Source: Flavobacteriales bacterium
GTDB lineage: Bacteria > Bacteroidota > Bacteroidia > CAIKAF01
Length of the DNA stretch: 64,000 nucleotides
Assembly: GCA_025451235.1 (NCBI GenBank)
Contig: JANWKT010000017.1
Coordinates: forward strand, 62,001 to 126,000
Reading direction: 5' to 3'
Below the pieces are notes generated by a model. It was not told where the DNA came from, ran no database searches, and saw only the letters and a list, made by a program, of their open reading frames with translations. The translations under genes were made by a program, and so were the position numbers. Each line of letters begins with the position of its first letter. The stretch's first letter is position 1. Positions 35,038 to 42,707 of the stretch are shown one piece after another.

Positions 35038-37605
35038 TCAGAATCCTTGTTTCTTGAGATACCTTTTAAGTCGCCCATTCTTCTTCACCACATCAAATTC
35101 TGTATGTGCCATCAGATCTATATCTACAAAGCCTTGAATGCGCACCACTTCATCAAGATAAACAATGCATGCCTTCACATCGCCTCTCACCGCCATCACC
35201 ATAGCCATGCCCTTATAACCACCAACATAGGTGCTATCGAGCTCCATACACCTCTTAAAATAGGATTCAGCCTGCGCGTTCAATTGATTATCTGACTTCA
35301 GTAATGCCAATCCCAGGCGGGAGTGGTACGCCGCCATGTTGGGTTTTCTTTCAACTAGTTTGGTATAAATAGAAACTGCCCGATCATACTTTTGTAAATA
35401 ATTAAGATAAACAAATCCTAAATAATCAGTCCAAAGAGGGTTATAAGGATTCAACTCGGTGGCTTTCTTAAAACTTTCCTCTGCACGTTCATAGTCCCAT
35501 TGTTTAAAAAAACACAACCCCTTATCAAACCATGCTTCATCATTCAGGCTATCCAATTGAAGACATTTTTCCAGGTACATGATGGCCTCTCCATATTTTT
35601 CCAGCCCAATATATGTATCGGCCAAATATTCAATTGCATAAGGATCTTTCTTTGCAATTTGCATGATGCGGTCAACATAGATTTCAACGCTGTCTGTTTG
35701 ATCTGCCGCAAGTTTAAACGAAATAATATTACAAATCGCAGCATAGTTTGTGCTATCCAATTGCAAGGTGCGGTAATAACAAAATTGTGCAGAATCAGGT
35801 TGATCCAGTTTCTTAAACAGATGAGCCAATGTAACCCAGGAGTTTGCTTTTTGGGGGTTCAGGCTGATCCCTTTTTTGCAATAATAAAGGGCCGAGTCTT
35901 TTTTATTCAACTCGTAATTGATCCACGCCAATCTTCTATAAATGCTCACGTAATCTGCATCCAAGGCCAATGCTTGCAAATATAATACTTCAGATTCCTT
36001 GTAATTCCCCTGGTTCTCATATACACTTGCCATATTAAATACGGGATACATCCAATTAGGAGCTAAGAGATGGGCCTGGTGAAAACATTCATTCGCTTTT
36101 TCATATTCATACATAGATCTCAATACAAGTCCTTTGGCATTGATCAAATAGGCAGCCTCTGGCTTAATCGCAATTGCACTGTCAAGCTTTGCCAGCCCTG
36201 CAGATAATTGAACAGAACCCGGTGATGACCAGCAGGCCATTCCTTCCAAAAACAATAAATTCGATTTGGCGTCCTGGGGATTCAACAGGATGGGGTCAGT
36301 AATTTCAATGCATACTTTTAGCTTTCGTACTGCATTTTTATAATATTCATGCTCCGTAACAGAATCTTTATCGTTCGATTGAAGGTAACGGTTGATCACC
36401 TCATTCACTTGTTCATTCAGCACTGTGCTCAATTGGAATTTTAATTCCCTGGCCAGGTAGGGCGTCACCTTTTTGTTGGATAACAAATCTTTCAATGAAG
36501 CATAAGCTCCCTTTTCCCCTAAAAGCTGGTTGTTGTGAATGGCATTCAGGTAATATTGGTATTCGGATTCCAGGCCGATCGCCTTCATTTCATATTCTAT
36601 TCCTCCTCCATAAGATACCAGCTGGTTGCTATCCTTTGATCCGGTACCATAGTTTTTCAGCAGGGACTGCAATCGCTTTTTATCTTCAAAACTCACTAAG
36701 CTCAATACCTGGGCATCCTTTTCGCTACAGCAATAGTAGGGAGTTTGTAAATATTCTTCTTTGCCGGCATCAAACCGGTCGTATTGAACTTGTTTTTTTA
36801 CATAATTATAAAGTTCACCCAAGGTTACTTTTTCATTCTCAGGATTGTCATCCGCCATTCCTTTAAGCCCATTGATCAGATGCCAGGAAAATACGCTGCG
36901 GCCATTGCCCCATTGGTAATCCTCCACAGCCACCTGACCCGAAGAGCAGGATGTCAATTGAATTTCACCTGCATTTTTTTCTACTATTTTTTCATACACT
37001 TGATTCTGCCCGGTCTGACCTCCCGGAATTTCATTGCTCCTGCAGGCGTCAGAAATAAAGATCACTTTTACTTTCTGGAGGGTCATTTGACTAATGGCCC
37101 CTTTGAGGTCATTTAAGTTGATCACACCAATACCTGTGAAATAATGATTCTTTTCTTTGCCTCCATTGGCTGCTGGAGCATCGTAGGCAAGCAAATAGGC
37201 ATGTTGAGGCCCAATGGCATCTCCATGGCCTGCAAAATAAATATAGACCACATCATTGTCTTTCACCTGGCCCATAATATTGATCATGCTATTCCAAAAA
37301 AGTTCCTTGGTGGCGGTTTTATTAATTAAAAGATCTATGTTGGCAGAATCTACCTTCCCTCCGGCAGGAGATATCAGGTAGTCATAAAACTCCTTCATGT
37401 CCTCATCCACAAACCTCAAAGTTTTATAGGTAGATTTATTTTTGTATTCGCCTACACCACATAAAAGTGCATAGGTGGTGGAGGTCTTATTTGTATTGGA
37501 GGTAACCGTGGGATTTTGGCCCTGCAATCCGGCCATTGAATTCGCAAAAATAAAAAGTAGCGAATATTTTAAAATAGTCATTTTTAACAGTCTCCACTTT
37601 TTCAT
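35038..37605 (-). CDS. secreted caspase-like (C14) peptidase fused to TPR repeats (855 aa)
   Basis: A signal peptide (to about residue 30, LQGQ) is followed by a caspase/metacaspase-fold domain (about 42-290). It has the catalytic dyad His127 in YFAGHGD and Cys188 in FISDACRS, and a start typical of the family (YALLCGVGEY). From about residue 440 there are some ten TPR units (for example EKANECFHQAHLLAPNW, AEESFKKATELNPYNPLW) that reach the C-terminus. Metacaspase-like proteins usually cut after Arg or Lys. TPR units may recruit substrates or partners. The start at 37605 is supported by a TATATTTG box five bases upstream. Its cellular role is unknown. Confidence 0.9.
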   Translation of the reverse strand: MKKWRLLKMTILKYSLLFIFANSMAGLQGQNPTVTSNTNKTSTTYALLCGVGEYKNKSTYKTLRFVDEDMKEFYDYLISPAGGKVDSANIDLLINKTATKELFWNSMINIMGQVKDNDVVYIYFAGHGDAIGPQHAYLLAYDAPAANGGKEKNHYFTGIGVINLNDLKGAISQMTLQKVKVIFISDACRSNEIPGGQTGQNQVYEKIVEKNAGEIQLTSCSSGQVAVEDYQWGNGRSVFSWHLINGLKGMADDNPENEKVTLGELYNYVKKQVQYDRFDAGKEEYLQTPYYCCSEKDAQVLSLVSFEDKKRLQSLLKNYGTGSKDSNQLVSYGGGIEYEMKAIGLESEYQYYLNAIHNNQLLGEKGAYASLKDLLSNKKVTPYLARELKFQLSTVLNEQVNEVINRYLQSNDKDSVTEHEYYKNAVRKLKVCIEITDPILLNPQDAKSNLLFLEGMACWSSPGSVQLSAGLAKLDSAIAIKPEAAYLINAKGLVLRSMYEYEKANECFHQAHLLAPNWMYPVFNMASVYENQGNYKESEVLYLQALALDADYVSIYRRLAWINYELNKKDSALYYCKKGISLNPQKANSWVTLAHLFKKLDQPDSAQFCYYRTLQLDSTNYAAICNIISFKLAADQTDSVEIYVDRIMQIAKKDPYAIEYLADTYIGLEKYGEAIMYLEKCLQLDSLNDEAWFDKGLCFFKQWDYERAEESFKKATELNPYNPLWTDYLGFVYLNYLQKYDRAVSIYTKLVERKPNMAAYHSRLGLALLKSDNQLNAQAESYFKRCMELDSTYVGGYKGMAMVMAVRGDVKACIVYLDEVVRIQGFVDIDLMAHTEFDVVKKNGRLKRYLKKQGF

Positions 37606-37610
37606 GATCT

Positions 37611-37618
37611 CAAATATA
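37611..37618 (-). promoter_or_regulatory. -7 box TATATTTG five bases before the caspase-TPR start
   Basis: On the minus strand TATATTTG is followed by AGATC and the ATG at 37605. Confidence 0.5.
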
Positions 37619-37669
37619 GGAATTTCATCCTCTACTTAGTGCAAGGTCAACATTCTTTCACCGCTTGAT

Positions 37670-38575
37670 CTAATAGTATTCGTAACTAAATATCAGGGTT
37701 TCTGCCTCATGCCAGGCGGCACTGTATCCTTTGTTTTTGATGGTAACCAATTTCCCAGAGGCATCAAATTCAAAGAAAAAATCCACAAATGGATTTCCAT
37801 TTTCAATCCACTTCATTTCTTTTATCTGTCCATTCACATTATATACAATGGGATATTCGAATTTATATTCACCATCGTTTTTGATCAAAATTAACCTCCC
37901 TTTGGCATCATATACATAGGTAACCTCATTGGTGCCATACGGATCTTTTTGCACATAACCGATAAGCGTATCTCCTTTGTATTTATACGTGGTCCTTCTA
38001 TCACGCATATCATTCTTTTCTTCCGTTAATCTTCCTTCGCTGTATTTGTATTGGATGTTTTCTGTTATTCCTTCGGCGATCTCATTTTTTGTACTGATCA
38101 ACTTGCCATTGCTATAAGTATAATAGGTGGGGTCCGGCTCCGGGCCTCTTAAGTACATGATAAGATTCGACTGAACAAGTAGTCCGGATTGATAGATGAG
38201 TGTATCCTTTTTTATTTTATCCCCTGATTTCTCCCATAAATATCGGGTAACCTGGCCTTCGGTATTAAAGGTCCAGGAGACTTGTTCATAATTATCAATA
38301 TTTTTCCCATCCGCAACAATATTTTGTACAAATTTTACTTGTTTGATCTTGTTCTCTTTGATGTATTTTTCATCAAAGGCAAAAGGAACCCCGATCATCA
38401 TCTCCCTGAAATCCCGCGGAGTTACTTTGATCATCATCGGCCTGGGCATGGTATCATTCACCATCTGCTGACTGCTGTCAACTGTGGGTTGGTCTTGAGT
38501 TGATTTGGAAGATTTACCACAGGATAGGAGGGATAAAAAGCCGATTCCAATTACTAAAACGATGCTATATTTCAT
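37670..38575 (-). CDS. lipoprotein with YD/RHS-like beta repeats, unknown function (301 aa)
   Basis: The lipobox is LSLLSC (Cys19). The mature part has repeating two-strand units, for example EQVSWTFNTEGQVTRYLWE, YYTYSNGKLISTKNE, IQYKYSEGRLTEEKND and VTYVYDAKGRLILIKND, similar to the YD/RHS repeat style seen in many secreted Bacteroidota proteins. Its role is unknown. It follows the 163-aa gene with a gap of five bases and completes a three-gene transcription unit. Confidence 0.8.
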   Translation of the reverse strand: MKYSIVLVIGIGFLSLLSCGKSSKSTQDQPTVDSSQQMVNDTMPRPMMIKVTPRDFREMMIGVPFAFDEKYIKENKIKQVKFVQNIVADGKNIDNYEQVSWTFNTEGQVTRYLWEKSGDKIKKDTLIYQSGLLVQSNLIMYLRGPEPDPTYYTYSNGKLISTKNEIAEGITENIQYKYSEGRLTEEKNDMRDRRTTYKYKGDTLIGYVQKDPYGTNEVTYVYDAKGRLILIKNDGEYKFEYPIVYNVNGQIKEMKWIENGNPFVDFFFEFDASGKLVTIKNKGYSAAWHEAETLIFSYEYY

Positions 38576-38580
38576 GACAT

Positions 38581-39072
38581 TTATTTTTTTGTACTTGCTA
38601 ATTTGGCGCTAAAATCAGGAACCATGGATTTGAACAATGCCCTGGCATCATCTAATTTCCCCATAAGATTTCCATATTCCTTTCCTTTGCATTGACTCAT
38701 ATATCCATCCCATGGTGTGGTTCCATTCCATAAAAAGAAAAAAGAATCAGAACTCCCTCCGGCACAGCCTTTGGGGGCCGAGGTATAATCTTTGTCTTCT
38801 AATTTACAGGCCTTTAGTTTTTTTACAAAGCTTACAAATTGGATGGTGTTGATAGGATACGTTTCATCCAATAAGGCATCTTCCTTGCTTTGCACCATAA
38901 AATGTATTGAAATTTCTGATACCTCGATCATATAATTTCGTTGATCCTCAGGTAGTGCAGATTCGTCTTTAAAGCTATATAAAAAAGCCCCCACATAACC
39001 TTGGGCATATACGGTTGAGAAAAGAAACAGCGTAAATACAAGTTTTTTCATAAGCGATGAAGAGCTCTTCAT
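38581..39072 (-). CDS. secreted protein, paralogue of the upstream gene (163 aa)
   Basis: It has a signal peptide ending VYAQG and shares with the upstream gene the core pattern Y.I.V...I.F...S..D.LL.ETY.I.......FV.K..ACKL.DK.....GC.GG..D.F and the ending LFKSMVPDF..KLAST. The ATG at 39072 overlaps the upstream stop as ATGA, which implies translational coupling; an ATG at 39051 (MKKLVFTLFLF) is an alternative. Three cysteines in the mature part are shared. Function unknown. Confidence 0.78.
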   Translation of the reverse strand: MKSSSSLMKKLVFTLFLFSTVYAQGYVGAFLYSFKDESALPEDQRNYMIEVSEISIHFMVQSKEDALLDETYPINTIQFVSFVKKLKACKLEDKDYTSAPKGCAGGSSDSFFFLWNGTTPWDGYMSQCKGKEYGNLMGKLDDARALFKSMVPDFSAKLASTKK

Positions 39073-39554
39073 TTATTTTCTGTACTGGCTAATTTAACTC
39101 CAAAATCAGGAACCATGGATTTAAAAAGATCTTTGGCTTCGGCTATTTTTCCCCTGATATTCCCATAATCTTTCCCACCACAATGGTATACATAGCCCCA
39201 AAGCTCTCCCTTATTATTCGCATATTTTATGGTAAATGCATCTGTAGTTCCTCCAGTACAACCCTCGGTATCTTTATCAGCCAGTTTATCTTTTAATTTA
39301 CATGCTTGTATTTTTTGTACAAAATCATGGTATTGTGTAGAATCAATTTTATAGGTTTCATTCAATAAAACGTCTCCATAACTATCGATGCTGAATTGAA
39401 CCTGTGAATCGTCTACCTGTATGGTATAACTTCGATGGTAAGGGGGAGGAACTGAAGAATCGGTAAACCTGAAGGTAAAACTATCATTTGAATGCTGAGA
39501 ATGAATGATGGAGGCGATGAGCATACATAAAAGAATAAGTATGTTTTTTTTCAT
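39069..39554 (-). CDS. secreted protein, founder of a tandem paralogue pair (161 aa)
   Basis: The signal peptide ends IIHSQH. The conserved cysteines are in QACKLKDK, EGCTGGTTD and YHCGGKDYG, matching those of the following gene. The two are tandem duplicates that have diverged to perhaps a third identity. No known domain is recognised. It is the first gene of the unit 39554-37670. Confidence 0.78.
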   Translation of the reverse strand: MKKNILILLCMLIASIIHSQHSNDSFTFRFTDSSVPPPYHRSYTIQVDDSQVQFSIDSYGDVLLNETYKIDSTQYHDFVQKIQACKLKDKLADKDTEGCTGGTTDAFTIKYANNKGELWGYVYHCGGKDYGNIRGKIAEAKDLFKSMVPDFGVKLASTENK

Positions 39555-39685
39555 GGAAGGCTAAAATCTTATGGTCACAGCAAGATAATAAAATGTAAGA
39601 AAAAAGGGCTCCAAGGAGAAGCCTGCCTGCCAAGGCGCATGGCCTATGCATCGGCAGCCAGGCTATACGGTAGGGCCACAAAACC

Positions 39686-39794
39686 ACTTAAGACGGTAAG
39701 ACTTAGGACTTAAGATAACCAGGTATAGGCCTTTAGCCCGTCATTACTGCGATTAATTTGGTCTTTAGCCCTCAGTTGCTTTCATCTTAAGTCC
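39686..39794. repeat. CTTAAG-rich inverted and direct repeats in the intergenic gap
   Basis: The gap 39555-39832 holds several copies of ACTTAAGAC/GTAAGACTTAG/GGACTTAAGAT, and an 11-base perfect inverted pair GGACTTAAGAT (39706-39716) and ATCTTAAGTCC (39784-39794). No gene is seen. The repeats sit between the divergent paralogue unit and the methyltransferase gene. Confidence 0.55.
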
Positions 39795-39832
39795 CTTTTT
39801 ATTACCTTCGCAGCACTTTTAACAAAAAAATC

Positions 39833-41065
39833 ATGAGCAAAAACGCATTAGATTTCATTGAGGTAAAATCTCCTTCAGCCAGAAGCCGCTACCAGAAAGG
39901 TAAAAGAGGTTCATTCGGACACTTTGTAGAAGACTATATCAGTGGCAAAGTAGATGTAAACGGAGACTTTGAAGAGTTTATGGATTTGAGAGCTACTTTT
40001 TTTGATTTTCACTTAACCGGAGATCATGTAAAGTTCTTCTTTACCCGTATGATACCTGAAGTGGTAAGCCATTCTAAAAAACAAGACGAGAGAATTGTAC
40101 GTGACCATTACGATAGAGGAAATGATTTCTTCAGCTTTTTCTTAGGCCCACGCATGGTATATACCGGAGGTTTCTGGATCGACCGTGAAAATGAAACATT
40201 GGAGCAAGCGCAGGACCGTAAAATGACCATGGTTTGCGAAAAACTCATGATGAAACCAGGCGATAAACACTTAGATATTGGCTGCGGATGGGGAACCCTA
40301 ATTGCTTATGCTGCAAAGTTTTATGGAACAGATGGCACCGGAATCACCCTGGCACAGGATGGAACCGACCATGGTAACAAACAAATAGCTGCCCATGGCC
40401 TACAAGACCGTGCCCGGATCCTTAGAATGGACTATAGAGATATGTTGTATAACCCATCCAACACCCAGAAATTTGACAAGATCACATGTTTGGAAATGGG
40501 AGAACACGTAGGTATCCGTAAATTCCAGGGATTCATTAATAAGATCTATGATAAATTAAATGATGATGGTATGTTCTATATCCAGCAAGCTGGTTTAAGA
40601 GCAAACCCAGGGATCATGAAAAAAGGCCGCCACTGGGAAGATTTGGTTTGGGGCTTATTCATGAATAAATATATTTTCTCCGGAGCAGATGCTTCTACTC
40701 CATTGGCTTTCTTGGTAAAAACCTTACAGGATGCCAACTTTGAAGTACAAACGGTGGAGAACATTGGTATCCACTATTCTCATACTTTACATGAATGGTA
40801 TAAGAACTGGGAGAAAAACAAAGAAAAAGTATTGAGCACTTATGGCGAATGGTGGTACCGTTTATGGAGATTGTTCCTGTATTGGAGCGTAGTGATCGTT
40901 GCTAACGGATCATCTACCTGCTGGAGTATTGCAGCGTACAAAAACCTGAACATTGATAAAGTGAACAGGAACCGTTATATCGGCAGAGAAAATCTAGGCG
41001 AAAGAATGATGTTGAAAAACGTACGGACCTTTGCAGTGGAAACTCCTTCTGCTGTATTAGGTTAA
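39833..41065 (+). CDS. class I SAM methyltransferase of the CFA-synthase family, sphingolipid C9-methyltransferase-like
   Basis: The 410-aa protein has the SAM-binding motif HLDIGCGWGTL and the cyclopropane synthase-type ends. Several phrases resemble those of fungal sphingolipid C9-methyltransferases rather than bacterial Cfa: DHYDRGNDFFSFFLGPRMVYT, TCLEMGEHVGIRKF, HWEDLVWGLFMNKYIFSGADAS and HYSHTLHEWYKNW. The C-terminus has a hydrophobic stretch (LWRLFLYWSVVIVA) that could anchor it to the membrane. The substrate is probably an unsaturated acyl chain or sphingoid base; Bacteroidota often make sphingolipids. It is followed by a strong terminator and has no obvious pathway neighbours. Confidence 0.85.
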   Translation: MSKNALDFIEVKSPSARSRYQKGKRGSFGHFVEDYISGKVDVNGDFEEFMDLRATFFDFHLTGDHVKFFFTRMIPEVVSHSKKQDERIVRDHYDRGNDFFSFFLGPRMVYTGGFWIDRENETLEQAQDRKMTMVCEKLMMKPGDKHLDIGCGWGTLIAYAAKFYGTDGTGITLAQDGTDHGNKQIAAHGLQDRARILRMDYRDMLYNPSNTQKFDKITCLEMGEHVGIRKFQGFINKIYDKLNDDGMFYIQQAGLRANPGIMKKGRHWEDLVWGLFMNKYIFSGADASTPLAFLVKTLQDANFEVQTVENIGIHYSHTLHEWYKNWEKNKEKVLSTYGEWWYRLWRLFLYWSVVIVANGSSTCWSIAAYKNLNIDKVNRNRYIGRENLGERMMLKNVRTFAVETPSAVLG

Positions 41066-41087
41066 TTAACACAACATGTAACTGAAT

Positions 41088-41121
41088 AAAAAACCCCGGG
41101 CGTAAATGTCAGGGGTTTTTT
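41088..41121 (+). terminator. intrinsic terminator after the methyltransferase
   Basis: AAAAAACCCC pairs with GGGGTTTTTT around a 14-base loop, and the T-run follows the stem. It lies between the stop at 41065 and the start at 41139 and could act in both directions. Confidence 0.85.
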
Positions 41122-41138
41122 ATTGATCATAAACATCC

Positions 41139-42089
41139 ATGAAACAAAAATCCCTTACTGAAATTCTCGACATCCAATATCCCATCATCATGGCCCCCAT
41201 GTTTTTGGTGACCAATACCGACATGATGATAGAGGCCATGAACAGTGGAATTGCAGCAGCCGTTCCTGCCTTGAATTATCGAACCGATGAAGAGTTCAGA
41301 AAGGCGATATTAGAGATCAGAAGTAAAACAACCAGCAAGGGACTTGGCATCAACCTCATCGTGAACAAATCAAATTTAAAAGTAAAACAACAGCTCATTA
41401 CCTGTGTGGAATTAGGGGTGGATTTTATCATTACATCGCTGGGAAGTCCGGCCAAAGTAATTGAAGCCTGTAAATCCAAAGGCATTAAAGTGTTCTGTGA
41501 TGTAGTAGAGGAAAAATACGCCAAAAAAGTAGAAGCATTGGGAGCCGATGCATTGATCGCTGTGAATTGCTATGCCGGCGGCCATGCAGGCAATCTTCCT
41601 CCTGAAAAGCTGATCCCTCTCTTGAAAAAACACTGTACCATCCCGGTGATCTCTGCCGGTGGTGTGGGTACCAAAGAAGAAGCAGATCGTATATTTGCTT
41701 TGGGTGCTGATGGCCTTTCCATTGGAAGTCCTTTCATTGCCTGTAACGAAGCCGGTATTTCGGATGAATATAAAAATGCCTGTGTGGAATACGGGAAAGA
41801 TGATATTGTAATGACCACCAAGATCTCCGGCACTCCATGTTCGGTGATCAATACTCCTTATGTACAAAGCGTAGGAACGAAACAAAACTGGTTCGAAAGG
41901 GTGTTGAGTAAAAATAAGCGGATCAAAAAATGGATCAAGATGCTCACTTTTTTAAAGGGAATGAAAGCCATTAACAAGGCAGCTTTCAGCTCTACTTATA
42001 AAACGGTTTGGTGTGCAGGGCCTAGTATTGAGCATACCTTGAAGATCCTTCCGGTAAAGGAGATCGTGGGGCGGTTTGTGGGGAAATAG
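41139..42089 (+). CDS. NAD(P)H-dependent flavin oxidoreductase (nitronate monooxygenase/FabK family)
   Basis: The 316-aa TIM-barrel FMN enzyme begins with the family phrase YPIIMAPMF. It has ITSLGSPAKVIEACK, the signature VNCYAGGHAGNLP with the family histidine, VISAGGVGTKEEADRIFALGADG and IGSPFIA. Members act as nitronate monooxygenases, enoyl-ACP reductases (FabK) or quinone reductases, and sequence alone does not decide among them. The C-terminal 70 residues (ERVLSKNKRIKKW...) are specific to the group common in Bacteroidota. It is monocistronic, bounded by a terminator and a palindrome. Confidence 0.88.
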   Translation: MKQKSLTEILDIQYPIIMAPMFLVTNTDMMIEAMNSGIAAAVPALNYRTDEEFRKAILEIRSKTTSKGLGINLIVNKSNLKVKQQLITCVELGVDFIITSLGSPAKVIEACKSKGIKVFCDVVEEKYAKKVEALGADALIAVNCYAGGHAGNLPPEKLIPLLKKHCTIPVISAGGVGTKEEADRIFALGADGLSIGSPFIACNEAGISDEYKNACVEYGKDDIVMTTKISGTPCSVINTPYVQSVGTKQNWFERVLSKNKRIKKWIKMLTFLKGMKAINKAAFSSTYKTVWCAGPSIEHTLKILPVKEIVGRFVGK

Positions 42090-42097
42090 TTCCTGTG

Positions 42098-42145
42098 CTT
42101 CGCACCTCCGGATCCCGACGTAGGTCGGGATCCGGAGGTGCGAAG
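42098..42145. repeat. perfect 22-bp inverted repeat with 4-base loop
   Basis: The left arm (42098-42119, starting CTTCGCACCTCCGGATCC) and right arm (42124-42145) are exact reverse complements with loop GTAG. There is no T-run, so it looks like a palindromic dispersed unit or very strong hairpin after the oxidoreductase gene rather than an ordinary terminator. Confidence 0.9.
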
Positions 42146-42157
42146 AAATAATTTCCC

Positions 42158-42165
42158 TACATTTA
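42158..42165 (+). promoter_or_regulatory. -7 box TACATTTA five bases before the start at 42171
   Basis: TACATTTA is followed by ACCAT and ATG at 42171. Its position favours this ATG over the earlier in-frame ATG at 42138. Confidence 0.45.
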
Positions 42166-42170
42166 ACCAT

Positions 42171-42698
42171 ATGAAACATCTTATCTACGTTTTTGCTATT
42201 CTGCTAGCCGGCTGCTCCGGTAAAGGTGCTTTTACCCATAAAGAATATAAACAGAAACACCTCGAGTTCCACCAACAACAGCTTGATTTTATCGACAAGC
42301 AATTGGCAGAAATTCTCATAAACTCCCAAAACTTATTGGATAACCTGGACACCACCAGTGTACTGATGAGTGTGGATGACAATATCCGGTTTAACTTCCT
42401 TGAAGAAAAATGGAATGCCACCTGCCAGTATATAAATAAGCTCCATGATGGAAATGAGATATACTTGAAGAGTATTATTCGTAATAAAGCTTCAGAGGAT
42501 ATTTGGTTCCAAATGATGGACGAGAATCAAAAACTTCATAGTTATATGAATATTCATCAGGTCAAGACAAAGGAGGCATTGATGTCGGGAGATATGGAGG
42601 CCCCTAAGCCCATTGTTCTGGAACTCGTAGAACTTTGTAAAACCGTATCCATTAAATTAAAGAGTTTGATCCAGGAATACCTGAAACTTTGTTCTTAA
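42171..42698 (+). CDS. alpha-helical lipoprotein, unknown function (175 aa)
   Basis: The lipobox is AILLAGC (Cys15-16 region), and the mature part is highly charged and helical with possible coiled-coil segments (HLEFHQQQLDFIDKQLAEILINSQNLLDNL). No family is recognised. The start at 42171 gives a clean lipoprotein signal; an upstream ATG would add a polar extension. It is convergent with the DUF5686 gene. Confidence 0.78.
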   Translation: MKHLIYVFAILLAGCSGKGAFTHKEYKQKHLEFHQQQLDFIDKQLAEILINSQNLLDNLDTTSVLMSVDDNIRFNFLEEKWNATCQYINKLHDGNEIYLKSIIRNKASEDIWFQMMDENQKLHSYMNIHQVKTKEALMSGDMEAPKPIVLELVELCKTVSIKLKSLIQEYLKLCS

Positions 42699-42707
42699 GA
42701 AGTCGTT

